A stretch of 26,984 bases of DNA from Chara braunii (taxonomy: Eukaryota > Streptophyta > Charophyceae > Charales > Characeae), in contig BFEA01000234.1 in assembly GCA_003427395.1 (NCBI GenBank), positions 1,710,897 to 1,737,880 of the forward strand, read 5' to 3'. This document shows, one piece after another, positions 17,787 to 26,174 of the stretch (the first letter of the stretch is position 1; each line of letters opens with the position of its first letter). The translations under genes and the position numbers were made by a program. The notes beneath the pieces are model-generated. The model ran no database searches, had not been told where the DNA came from, and saw nothing but the letters and a program-made list of their open reading frames with translations.

Positions 17787-18206
17787 TGCCCGGCCGGGCA
17801 CCCGGACGTGACGCCCGGGGGACCCGGGGGTGCCAAAAAAAAAAAAAAAAAAAAAAAACTTTGTTTTTTTTTGGCCTTTCTGTGCTCTCCCAGAGGACCC
17901 CAGATCGGGGCTCTTTTCATTTTTTGAGAGTTGACTGCCAAGGGGGGGGAGGGGGGTATAAATTGTTTTTAAAGGGGCTAATGGGGGTTAGAGGGTGGTC
18001 CTTTAGTGTGATTTTGTTATTTTCTTTTTTATCTTCGATTCGGTAAGGAATTCTGATGTGACCGTCAGCCAAAAGTTATTTGTATTGCAATTCTATATAG
18101 CATTTTTTTTCTGGGATTTTTTTACTTTCGGTTTTTTTTTTGTTTTTTTTTTTTGTTGCACTGAGGCTGCCCGGAACCCTGCCCGGGAGTCATGCCCGGC
18201 CGGGCA
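17787..18206. repeat. Two copies of a perfect 14-bp palindrome
   Basis: TGCCCGGCCGGGCA lies at 17787-17800 and 18193-18206. Both sit in the identical 20-bp context TCATGCCCGGCCGGGCACCC. CCGGG-rich sequence continues at 17810-17830 and 18215-18250. Related palindromes occur near 20908 and 21861-21928. Confidence 0.85.
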
Positions 18207-18454
18207 CCCAGGCATGTATCCGGGCACAAGCTGGGTGCCCGGTTGCCCGGAAAAACAACCTAGAAAAACAGTAAATTACCCAATCCTGACATAGGGAGAC
18301 AGTGAGTCCACTGATTGGAATGACAACAGTCCACAAGAAGCTTAGGCCAGCCCTCCAATAGCCCTGTTTGTCAGACATTAGAACAATGCAGAGACGATTG
18401 GCATAGCCGCTGCACAAGTTAAACAGAAAAGAAAAAAGGCTACCAACGGGGCAG
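18207..18454. other. No gene identified
   Basis: I recognise no gene here. It holds CCGGGCACC-like short repeats at its left end and ordinary-looking unassigned sequence at 18250-18440. Confidence 0.4.
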
Positions 18455-18552
18455 CCTATCTCAGTCCAAACACCCCTGAATTGTTGAAATACAGACCCAA
18501 GTTCGAATCCAGGTGAAACGACATTAAAAAAAAAAAAAAAAAAAAAAAAAAA
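18455..18552 (+). mobile_element. SINE-like copy 3 with poly-A tail
   Basis: It shares CCTGAATTGTTGAAATACAG, then ACCCAAGTTCGAATCCAG (B-box-like AGTTCGAATCC at 18500-18510), with the copies at 5498 and 22125. An A-box-like CTCAGTCCAAACACCC precedes it. It diverges after the B box and ends in 27 A residues (18526-18552), consistent with a retroposed, 3'-variant copy. Confidence 0.6.
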
Positions 18553-18566
18553 GCTTAGCACCATGG

Positions 18567-18722
18567 TAACAGCGGACCCGGACACCGGACCCTTCCTTAC
18601 TGTCTTCCGGACTAGTGTCTGGAGCGGTCCGAACTGTCCGGTGATCAGGACACCACCAGACACCCGGACATCACCGGACCCGGACAGTCCGGACCGGTGT
18701 GAGGGGGTGCAAAATGTCTGGA
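18567..18722. repeat. CCGGAC/GTCCGG-rich degenerate repeat
   Basis: The short word CCGGAC or its complement GTCCGG recurs about a dozen times in 150 bp, with self-complementary groups such as CCGGACAGTCCGGACCGG. Similar words reappear at 19207-19231 and 19370-19388. Confidence 0.65.
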
Positions 18723-19036
18723 CCCACAAAAAAAAAAAAAAAGCAGGAAAAAAAAAAAAAAATGGGGGGTGCGGATGTTGGCAGGCACTCACCTGCACCT
18801 GTCTTGCAGCAAATCAACAAGCACATTCAACTAGCAGATATGCAGAGTTGCAAACAGTGCAAAGCAGGCACAATACTAAAGAAACAGAGAAAAAAAAAAT
18901 AGTATGATTAACTTTGAACTTTGAACTTTGAATAAAGTAATTTAATTATTTAATTTCATAACTTCATATATAACTTAAAAGTTCGAACTTCGCAGTTCAA
19001 TTCACAACGTCAGAGTCTTCTGACTGCACTGTCAGT

Positions 19037-19037
<1 letters not shown>

Positions 19038-19107
<70 letters not shown>
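19038..19107. repeat. (CT)n microsatellite
   Basis: A perfect CT tract of about 70 bp. Confidence 0.95.
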
Positions 19108-19110
<3 letters not shown>

Positions 19111-19825
19111 GGGCAGCCGCGGTCTACCGCCACGTCAAAATGGCCACTTTGAAATTTCTCGGGCCTGTGTGAAACCCGCCACCCCAAAAACCTGCAGTGT
19201 CTTGTGTCCGGACCTCTAGGCCCTGTCCGGTGGGGTGAAACGACACTGAAAAATCACCCCGATAATTTTTAAGGGACGGCCAGGACCCGAAAAACGTTCT
19301 GGGCCGCCCCTTTTTTTTTTTTTTTTTTTGGATTTTTGCGGTGGGGGCCTCCATCCAGACAGACATCATGGACCGGACACCGGACCCAGACATGCTGTGG
19401 ACAAGACTGGTTTTTAACCAAAAAAACAAAAATGGACAGTTGATGGAGCCATTGATTCCATTTTGATCGACTGGTCAAGAAATAAGTCCGATTTCTTATA
19501 GGTACTACAGACTGGACAAACCGGCGTCCGTCCACTGGTGGGCGCATTCTTGGAATTCTCTCTGTGTGGTTGTTAGCTGGTTTTTTGTTTCTTGCATCGT
19601 GAGGGGCTATGAATCCCCCCGACCCCCGGTTGCCGCGGCCGTGACCGTGGCTCGCAGTCATGGCCACGACCGCGAGGTCGCTTTGGCCACGTGGCGACCG
19701 GAGGGGGAGCGTTCCAGGGGTGGGAGTTGCGGATCGGGGTTCCAGAAACCCCAACCCCATCCCTTACTACCCATAGAAAAAAGAAAAATATAAAGAAACG
19801 ATTTTTTTTTTGGAGGGGAGGGGTC
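19108..19825. other. No gene identified
   Basis: I recognise no gene. It contains a T-run at 19312-19329 and a GACCGTGGC/GGCCACGAC-type run of short self-complementary words at 19636-19700. Confidence 0.4.
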
Positions 19826-19935
19826 GAACGAACGTGCTGTTCTTTTTTTTTTTTTACTTTGCTGCACACACACACACACACACACACATACACTCGCGTC
19901 GAACGAACATGCTGTCCTTTTTTTTTACTTCTTTT
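19826..19935. repeat. Short direct repeat around a CA microsatellite
   Basis: GTCGAACGAACRTGCTGTYC followed by a T-run and ACTT occurs on both sides of the (CA)n tract (19865-19889). Confidence 0.8.
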
Positions 19936-20225
19936 TTTTGGATTTGATTGATTGATTGGCGGGGGAGATTTCAGACTCGAAAAGAAAAGTCGAGAGGTGT
20001 CACAATCCGGTTTGGAGAACGCCTCCTCTGGAAATCGACTCTCCGGTCCGCCTGTGAACTTTTTTTTTTTTTTTTTTTTTTTGAGAGAGAAAGATAGGGA
20101 GAGGACTCATGCCGTGTGTCTCCGAGGCCTCTCCGTTTTGTAAATGCGTCAGGCTCCTTACCCTGACAGTCGTCTTTTGTTTTTTTTTTCAAGGGGGGGG
20201 GGGGGAGAACCAAAAACTTTTACCT

Positions 20226-20313
20226 ATACCTTTCTCGGCCTTTTGGCTAAGATCAAGTGTAGTATCTGTTCTGATCAGTTTAATATCTGATCCGTGGTCC
20301 ATCCGGCCACATT
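20226..20313 (+). ncRNA. U2: U2 snRNA 5' half, probable retropseudogene
   Basis: From ATACCTTTCTCGGCCTTTTG to CCACATTAAA the sequence matches the conserved 5' domain of plant U2 snRNA. It includes the branch-site recognition segment GTAGTA and stem IIa (AUCAGUUUAAUAUCUGAU). One pair closing stem IIa is G-C here (GATCAG...CTGATC) rather than the usual U-A, a compensated change. A stem IIb-like hairpin (GTGGT...GCCAC) follows. The Sm site and stems III and IV are absent: the match stops at an A run (20314-20323). An 11-bp direct repeat AAAAACTTTTA flanks it (20212-20222 and 20319-20329), the signature of LINE-mediated retroposition. No plant upstream element or TATA box is seen. I call it a truncated retroposed copy. 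Confidence 0.88.
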
Positions 20314-20439
20314 AAAAAAAAAACTTTTATCATTAAAAAAATCAAAGGAACTGACGACGGGAAACCCCACAAAACCCACTCAGCTCAAAATCTAGTGGTC
20401 CTTTTTTTGGCTTGGACAAGACTTTTCTTATTCGAGGGT

Positions 20440-20640
20440 TCGCGTCTCTGGGAGTGCCGTGTGGCGAAGCAGCCGAAACTCTCGAAGAACAACCTCTCAA
20501 AATAGTATGACACCTCTCGAAGAATTTCTTTTGTTTCCTATTTGAGATGCCGAGAGTGCTGTGTGACGAAGCGGCAGACACTCTTGAAGAACAGCCTCTT
20601 GCAATCATCTGATCTGATGCTCCTCGAAGAATTTCTTCCA
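20440..20640. repeat. Tandem repeat, about 104-bp unit, two copies
   Basis: GAGTGCYGTGTGRCGAAGCR followed by TCTYGAAGAACARCCTCT and, later, CTCGAAGAATTTCTT occurs at about 20452-20529 and 20553-20635. In the minus frame it gives a 203-codon open frame with an internally repeated peptide (RGCSSRVSAAS). No family is recognised. Confidence 0.8.
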
Positions 20641-20907
20641 GGAGTGGTGTCATGAGGCCCATTGTAATCCAGTTGCTTTTTCCTTTTTTATAACTTGCAT
20701 TTTTTTTTCTCAATTGTGGAGAAAAGCTCGCCCATGTGTGTAGTTGCAAACCCGGTCCGATATTTTGAAACAAGTATGAGCATGTGTAAACATGGGTGGG
20801 TTCGGGTAGCCAGTGGTTGGGCACAGGTGAGTCCAGGTGGGCAAATGTGGGGCATGAGCAGTTTCGGGTGGGTGAACGTGGGACACGAGTGCTTCCAGGA
20901 TGTGCCG

Positions 20908-20931
20908 TACCCCCGTTCATGAACGGGGGTA
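20908..20931. repeat. Perfect 24-bp palindrome
   Basis: Each half is TACCCCCGTTCA and its complement, with the centre CATG. With one bulged base the stem extends further outward (CCG/CGG). Confidence 0.9.
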
Positions 20932-20978
20932 GCGGTGACCGGAGGCCAGTCACCGGTCGCGATTTCGCCTGTATTAAG

Positions 20979-21076
20979 GGCCTTTGTTTTACATAATCAG
21001 TATGATTCTCCTGTTAACAAAGAAAATCATATGTAAAACACAGGCCGCGTTGGCGGAGATTTCACAACGGCCTGTG
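20979..21076. repeat. Two overlapping hairpins sharing one arm
   Basis: GGCCTTTGTTTTACA (20979-20993) pairs with TGTAAAACACAGGCC (21032-21046) with one mismatch. An inner TATGATT/AATCATA stem extends it (21001-21007 with 21025-21031). The same CACAGGCCG (21039-21047) also pairs perfectly with CGGCCTGTG (21068-21076). Confidence 0.75.
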
Positions 21077-21381
21077 GAGTAATGGAAGTCTCCAAAGTTG
21101 ACTTGCGTTTAACTAATTTGAGCTTATTTATCCTTATGAAACCTAACTCTAAATTGTCTATGTCATGCTGTGTTTCCTATATTTGTTTCCAACTCTGCGG
21201 CGAGCCTTCGTCGGCTCTCGCAAGAGTCGAGCCTCTTGGGATAAGGTAAGGTATTGTTTTAGACATGTTCTGAACAATGTCGTAGTTTTAGTCCGTGCTA
21301 TGTAGAGATACATAGAGTGCTACCAGTGTATGTATACTGAGCAACAACAGGCTCGAGCGGGCTAGTGGCCAACATAACAAT
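21077..21381. other. No gene identified; possibly organelle-derived
   Basis: This stretch is less repetitive than its surroundings. It contains small hairpins (GAGCCTTCGTCGGCTC, 21200-21215; TATGTAGAGATACATA) and lies next to a mitochondrial-type rRNA fragment. It may be part of the same insertion, but I recognise no organelle gene in it. Confidence 0.35.
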
Positions 21382-21520
21382 TAGAACGTCGTGAGACAGT
21401 TCAGTTCCTATCTACCGTTGGCGATTTGAAGAGAACTGAGAGAAGCCATCCCCATTACGAGAGGACTGGGATGGGTCAACCTATGGTGGGACCGGTTGTC
21501 ATGCCAGTGGCATTGCCGGG
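21382..21520 (+). rRNA. rnl: Fragment of mitochondrial-type LSU rRNA (3' domain), probable NUMT
   Basis: The sequence TAGAACGTCGTGAGACAGTT, then TTCCTATCTACCG, GAGAACTGAGAGAAGCC, TACGAGAGGACTGGGATGGG and GTTGTCATGCC...GGCATTGCCGGG follows bacterial/organellar 23S rRNA. It spans approximately E. coli positions 2586-2750, from the end of the peptidyl-transferase region through the sarcin-ricin loop. Its form (CAGTTCCTATCTACCGTTGG) resembles plant mitochondrial rRNA rather than plastid or cytosolic rRNA, by recall. It starts and stops abruptly, with no further LSU sequence on either side. The sarcin-ricin loop reads ATTACGAGAGGA instead of the near-universal AGTACGAGAGGA, changing the bulged-G position. 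Both points favour a nuclear copy that is not functional. Confidence 0.85.
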
Positions 21521-21860
21521 GGACACGGCCATCATCGGGAGCGGGAAGCATGCTTTTTTCTTGTTTGGGCTGGTGATTGGTGTTTCTTTTTCTGTAGGAG
21601 GATGGTCATCGGAGGGTACGCCCCCATACTTTTTATTTTTATTTTCAGGAATAATATTTTTTAATTAAACAAGAAAAAAAAATCAGGGAACCACCCAGCA
21701 TGAGCATTTTTGTTTGTTGTTTTATAGGTTATTTCGATTTTTACTTTTTTTTATGGTCATTGTGTTCTGAGGCTTGTGGCGACGGTGGCGGGGTGAGCCA
21801 TTGAAGAGAGGGGGAGGGGGGGGGGGNGGGAATGCGCTGTCATGGTTTGGCCGGTCACCA
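21521..21860. other. No gene identified; one N
   Basis: No gene is recognised. GAGCGGGAAGC near 21539-21549 faintly resembles the next LSU helix but is too short to assign. Position 21827 is N within a G-rich run (21811-21830). Confidence 0.4.
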
Positions 21861-21928
21861 TGAACGGCCGTTCACAGGCACAGGGGCCTATGACCGGCCG
21901 GTCACCATTCACTGACCGGGCCCGGTCA
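21861..21928. repeat. Three perfect palindromes in 68 bp
   Basis: TGAACGGCCGTTCA lies at 21861-21874, TGACCGGCCGGTCA at 21891-21904 and TGACCGGGCCCGGTCA at 21913-21928. All share TGA/TCA ends around a GC-rich centre and resemble the pair at 17787 and 18193. Confidence 0.9.
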
Positions 21929-22124
21929 CATTCACAGGGTAGACACTGCTTCCAGGTGGGCACAGTTAGGCCGTAGGTTGCACTGGGCAGCCACTGTCAG
22001 GTCCACTTTGGAACCTGCCCGGGTTGGGTACGGCTGTAAATTTGTCCCGGTTCCCAGGCGGGCCCGATGCGGGAACGAAAATCCAGATCAGGTACAGGTG
22101 GAAAATAGTGTCAAGAAAAAGTGG

Positions 22125-22275
22125 GCCAGGCTCAGTTGTTACACCCAATGAACTGTTGAAATACAGACCCAACTTCGAATCCGGCTGCAATCCGATGAAC
22201 AGAATAAAATAATTGTGAATTACCTGGGGCATGTCCGTTCAATGATGATATCCCAAGGTCGTCACACTTCAAGGA
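22125..22275 (+). mobile_element. SINE-like copy 2 (A and B boxes)
   Basis: An A-box-like GGCTCAGTTGTTA (22129-22141) precedes a B-box-like ACTTCGAATCC (22172-22182), with normal RNA polymerase III spacing. Between and after them it matches 5498-5640: ATGAACTGTTGAAATACAGA, CCGATGAACAGAATAAAA and TTCAATGATGATATCCCAAGG. It is the best-preserved promoter of the family. Confidence 0.65.
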
Positions 22276-22745
22276 AATATGTATATATCTACATATCGTC
22301 GAACAGAACTGTCCGGCAAACTGTAGGCAGAGAGGGAGAAGAGGACAAGAAACGACGGGCTGTGACAAACTGTTTCGTCGGAGTTTGACCGACTCACAAA
22401 GAGGTGGTTTGGGTCAGGGGCGGGCCAGGCGCGGGTTGGAAAATCAGGGAAAGCCCAGGTCTGGGCTGAGTACAGTTAGTCTAAGAATGTTTTTTCCAAA
22501 AGTAGATCCGGATTGAGTACGGACGGAAAATATTTCCAAGAGCAGGTTCGGGACAGGTTTGGGTGACAAACAAGGTTAAGGTTTGCGAGCTCCGATGGAA
22601 AGAAAGGTCGTGCAGGGTGGTGGGCATTTCGTGAAGAGCGAAATGATGTGGCCAGCCTTTGGGTTGTCAGAGGCTGAATGGTGGGCCACCCATAAGTGCA
22701 GGGTACATGTCAGGTGACAGCACAGCCCAAAAATGCATGCCTGGC
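22276..22745. other. No gene identified
   Basis: No gene is recognised. It has loosely repeated GGTTCGGG/GGGCCAGGCGCGGG-type words at 22390-22570. Confidence 0.4.
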
Positions 22746-23215
22746 GGCAAGTTCCACTAGCAGCATTGAGTTTCATCAACGCCTGAATCTGGACGTGTTT
22801 GTTGAGATGTCCGGTTGAACATTTCCTCAAACATGTTCACATGCAGGCATTGAACGTGTTTGTAGCGAGGTGCATAGAGGAAACTCAACGCGACTTCTGC
22901 ACATTTCCTCAAACACATCCAGATTCAGGCGCCGAGGAAACTCAATGCCGCTAGTTGGACTTGGCCCCAGACGTGGTTTGGACATCCTTTCTCATGATTG
23001 AGGAAACTCAACGCGATTTCTGCAAATGTCCTCAAACACATCCAGATTCAGGCGTTGAGCCTGTTTGTGGAGATGTGCAGTTGAGGAAACTCAACACGAT
23101 TTCTGCACATTTCCTCAAACACGTCCAGATTCCTGCGTTGAGGAAGCTCAATGCTGCTATGGGGACGTGGCCCCAGATGTGGTTTGGATTGGATTGGAGT
23201 TCTTTTTTCATGATT
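22746..23215. repeat. Direct and inverted repeats of about 60 bp
   Basis: The block GAGGAAACTCAACGCGATTT, CTGCACATTTCCTCAAACAC and ATCCAGATTCAGGCGTTGAG occurs three to four times between 22875 and 23150, with shuffled ends. The segment 22746-22806 is the same block in inverted orientation, matching 22911-22970 at about 80% by eye. GAGGAAA and TTTCCTC within each unit are themselves complementary. Confidence 0.75.
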
Positions 23216-23248
23216 ACCTCCTTGCCTTCCCCCTCTTCTTTTCTTTTC

Positions 23249-24110
23249 ACCCACATAACCCCCATATACTGGCACACAGAGGTCTAGAAACCAGAACTAA
23301 ACCTCCCCCAACTGAGACATGGGGGCATTTCTTTCACCCACATAACCCCCATTTTCACCCACATAATCCCCATACACTTGCACACAGAGGTCTAGAAGCC
23401 AGAACTAAACCCCCGCCAGTGGGATATGGGGGTATTTCTTTCACCCACATAAACGTCATACGCTGGCACACAGAGGTCTAGAAACCAGAACTTAACCCCC
23501 GCCAGTGGGACAAGGGGGTATTTCTTTCACCAACATAACGGCCAATTTTTTTTTACCCACATAACCCACATACACTGGCACACAGAGGTCTAGAAACCGG
23601 AAAAAAACCCCCGCCAGTGGGATATGGGGGTATTTCTTTCACCCACATAAACGCCACATGCTGGCACACAGAGGTCTAGAAACCAGAACTAAACCCCCGC
23701 CAGTGGGACATGGGGGTATTTCTTTCACCGACATAACCGCCAATTTGTTTTTACCCACATAACCCCCGCATACACTGGCACACAGAGGTCTACCAGAACT
23801 AAACCCCCGCCAGTGGGACATGGGAGTATTTCTTTCACCGACATAACCGCCAATTTTTTTTTACCCACATAAACCCGCATTCACTGGCACACAGAGGTCT
23901 AGAAACCGGAACTAAACCCCCTCCAGTGGGACATAGCCAATTGTTTTTTTACCCACATAAACACCATACGCTGGCACACAGAGGTCTAGAAACAAGAACT
24001 AAACCCCCGCCAGTGGGACATGGGGGCATAACCGCCATTTTTTTTTGACCCACATTACCCCCCGATAACACTGGCACACAGAGGTCTAGATACCGCAACT
24101 AAACCCGCGC
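23249..24110. repeat. Satellite/minisatellite, nine units of alternating length
   Basis: The anchor CACACAGAGGTCTAGAAACC occurs at 23273, 23381, 23467, 23579, 23665, 23779, 23888, 23975 and 24075. It is followed by GAACTAAACCCCCGCCAGTG, GGAYATGGGGGTATTTC and ACCCACATAA. The spacings are about 108, 86, 112, 86, 114, 109, 87 and 100 bp, so long and short units largely alternate. The long units carry an extra T-run and a second ACCCACATAA. Confidence 0.92.
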
Positions 24111-24139
24111 CAGTGGGTGGGACATGGCCCCACCAGTTG

Positions 24140-24292
24140 CACGACGGTTACCTCCCCAGCCTTATGGCTGAATGGCCAAACTGAATGTCACATGCATTGA
24201 AACTGTCAACAAACAGATCGAGAGCTCGAATCCTGCTGAATGCGATAATGCCAAGACCTGCCGCTAAATACACAGAGAATAAAAAATAAAAC
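24140..24292 (+). mobile_element. SINE-like element, tRNA-Ser/Leu-like head
   Basis: An A-box-like TGGCTGAATGG (24165-24175) and a B-box-like GAGCTCGAATCC (24222-24233) have about 46 bp between them, as in tRNAs with a long variable arm. A short body follows, ending GAATAAAAAATAAAA. It could be a decayed tRNA-Ser/Leu pseudogene. Its body is unlike the other SINE-like copies. Confidence 0.5.
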
Positions 24293-24494
24293 TGGCACGA
24301 TTTTGTTGGCCAACTCGGCCCTAATGAGCCCCTCTCCCCGCGAATGTCACGTCTTGGGCTTTCTAAGAAAATCCAGCCACGAGGTCCGACGGGGATGGAT
24401 TAAGAGATACCGACCGAACAAAACGAAAATCGACGGCCAAAGTGGACCTCGTCCCAGTAGAGCAGAGCGGTATCCCGTCGCACAGTCACGCAGG

Positions 24495-24495
<1 letters not shown>
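24293..24495. other. No gene identified
   Basis: This is complex, non-repetitive sequence with open frames of 80-110 codons that run into the CT tract. No motif is recognised. The similar stretch 24600-24770 is also open (NLGAQPGETHVEVCVG) without a recognisable family. Confidence 0.4.
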
Positions 24496-24558
<63 letters not shown>

Positions 24559-24598
24559 GCGTGTGTGTGTGATTGTGTGTGTGTGCGTGCGCGCGCAA
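24496..24598. repeat. (CT)n followed by (GT)n and (GC)n
   Basis: About 60 bp of CT repeat, then GTGTGTGTGTGATTGTGTGT and GCGTGCGCGCGC. Confidence 0.95.
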
Positions 24599-25252
24599 TG
24601 TGAGAGGATGGGATATCGACAGCTGGCCATGGCACTTTTATCCTGCGATGTGAATGGCGCCATGGAGTACAACCTTGGTGCCCAGCCGGGCGAAACGCAC
24701 GTTGAAGTCTGTGTGGGATCTGTACTGCTTATCATCCGGACATGGACGCATAGCGCTGGCCTCGCTACTTCAATTCAATTATTCTTCTTCTTCGTCTTCT
24801 TCTTCTTCTTGACCTCTCCTCCTCATATTCGAGGTCCTGAACTATCGCCTCGAAAGGACAGGGAGAGAGAGGGTGGGGGAGGGGAGAGGAGGGAGCAAGG
24901 ATAGCTAGCCGCGCAGGCCTGCGGTGATTAGACAGAGAAGGGGAACGCGTAATTACCCGGACAAGACATGTCTTGTTTTGTGCCGTCAACCCATGAAGCT
25001 TGGTGTTTCGCATTAAAAGGGCAAAAAAAACAAAAAGAGAGAACCAAAAAAACAGAAGAAAAAAGAAAAAGAGACGTTTCTGGACGATGATCAAGAGGAG
25101 GAACGGAGGTGAGATAGCAGGAAAAAGATGAGGTGACCCAAGCGGGGAAAAAAAAAAAAAAAAAAAAAGATGAAGTGACTTGCCAGAGTAGCAAATTTTG
25201 GTCACGTGGATCTTGTCTTCTGCCTAAAAAGGACGAGCAGTATAGCGTGCTC

Positions 25253-25530
25253 TCTCCTCCTCCCCTCTCTCCCCTCCTCCCCTCTCTCCCCTCTCTCCCC
25301 TCTTCCCTCTCTCCCCTCTTCCCTCTCTCCCCTCTTCCCTCTCTCCCCTCTTCCCTCTCTCCCCTCCTCCCCGCAGGATAACGCACAGTTGCAACATCGG
25401 GTAGACTGCGCGTTCTCCTGCGGGGAGGAGGGGAGAGAGGGGAGGAGGGAGGGGAGAGACGGGAGAGAGGGGAGGAGGGAGGGGAGGGAGGGGCAGAGGA
25501 TGACGAAGAGGAGGAGGGAAGGGAAAATGG
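25253..25530. repeat. Large purine/pyrimidine inverted repeat
   Basis: A CCCTCTCTC/TTCCCTC pyrimidine tract (25253-25370) runs into CCCCGCAGGATAACGCACAG (25369-25388). After a 17-base loop, its imperfect complement CTGCGCGTTCTCCTGCGGGG (25406-25425) leads into a GGGGAGAGAGGGGAGGAGG purine tract (25422-25530). The core arm matches at 18 of 20 positions. The outer tracts add potential pairing of about 100 bp. Confidence 0.85.
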
Positions 25531-25604
25531 GAGGGATCAGAAGGTTGGCCTCCCCGCGGCGTATGTGTGTTATTTACCCCATTTCGAAATTTATTTAGGG
25601 TTCG

Positions 25605-25660
<56 letters not shown>

Positions 25661-25986
25661 CGCAGGGTACAGAGAGTGCCCTTCGGGGCAGTGTGTGATC
25701 TCCATAATAAGCTCAAATGGGTAATTCTCCCACCGATCAGCATTCCCCCCGGGTAGACTGTGAGGACCCCCGGGCCTCAACTTGTTTTGCTTCGTAAAAT
25801 ATGAATAATTCTGAAAAAAAATAAAAAATAAACAAGAGACACAGAGTGAGAGAGAGAAAGCCATGAAGGGGAAGGACGAGACGAAAAGAAGATTTTTAAA
25901 AAATAATAATAAGAATAGAGACCAAAAGAAGATCGTAGAGGAGCCGCCTAACCTGCGCAAAATACCGCCTGTGCGTTATCCTGCGG
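25371..25986. repeat. Perfect 18-bp inverted repeat pair, 580 bp apart
   Basis: CCGCAGGATAACGCACAG (25371-25388) recurs as an exact reverse complement at 25969-25986. A third, imperfect copy is the right arm at 25406-25423. The interval contains a GT tract and unassigned sequence. No TA, TTAA or other clear target duplication was found. Confidence 0.8.
25605..25659. repeat. (GT)n microsatellite
   Basis: A perfect GT tract of about 55 bp. Confidence 0.95.
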
Positions 25987-26070
25987 AGAGGAGACGAGAC
26001 AGGGGCAGAGCCCGACGAAGACCACCGTAGTAGAGCAGTAAAGGGGGATGAGGAGGAAAGGGGTTACATC

Positions 26071-26174
26071 CCCTCTTCACCCGAATAGAACGTACGGTCA
26101 TTAGCGCCGCGTATGTGGCTCACCTTTCAGTCCAGGTGCAGCGATGACCGTACGTTCTGTTCGGGGAAAGAAGG
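26071..26174. mobile_element. Hairpin element, copy 2 (relative of 14364-14468)
   Basis: The left arm CCCTCTTCACCCGAATAGAA then CGTACGGTCAT is mirrored on the right by ATGACCGTACGTTCTGTTCG then GGGAAAGAAGG. TA follows at 26175-26176 but is not clear on the left. The centre differs from copy 1 and contains its own small stem (CACCT...AGGTG). The shared arms with unrelated centres indicate a family defined by its inverted ends. Confidence 0.7.

Noticed and set aside
18190-18798. 202-codon minus-strand frame
   Set aside because: It crosses a SINE-like copy with a 27-base A-tail and the CCGGAC-rich repeat; there is no recognisable domain.
23249-24110. CRISPR-like array
   Set aside because: Units are longer than CRISPR repeats, spacers are also repeated, and the setting is a plant nuclear genome. 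It is a satellite.
24563-24904. 113-codon plus-strand frame with NLGAQPGETHVEVCVG
   Set aside because: The first part is complex, but the second half is a TTC/GA-rich tract and no family is recognisable.
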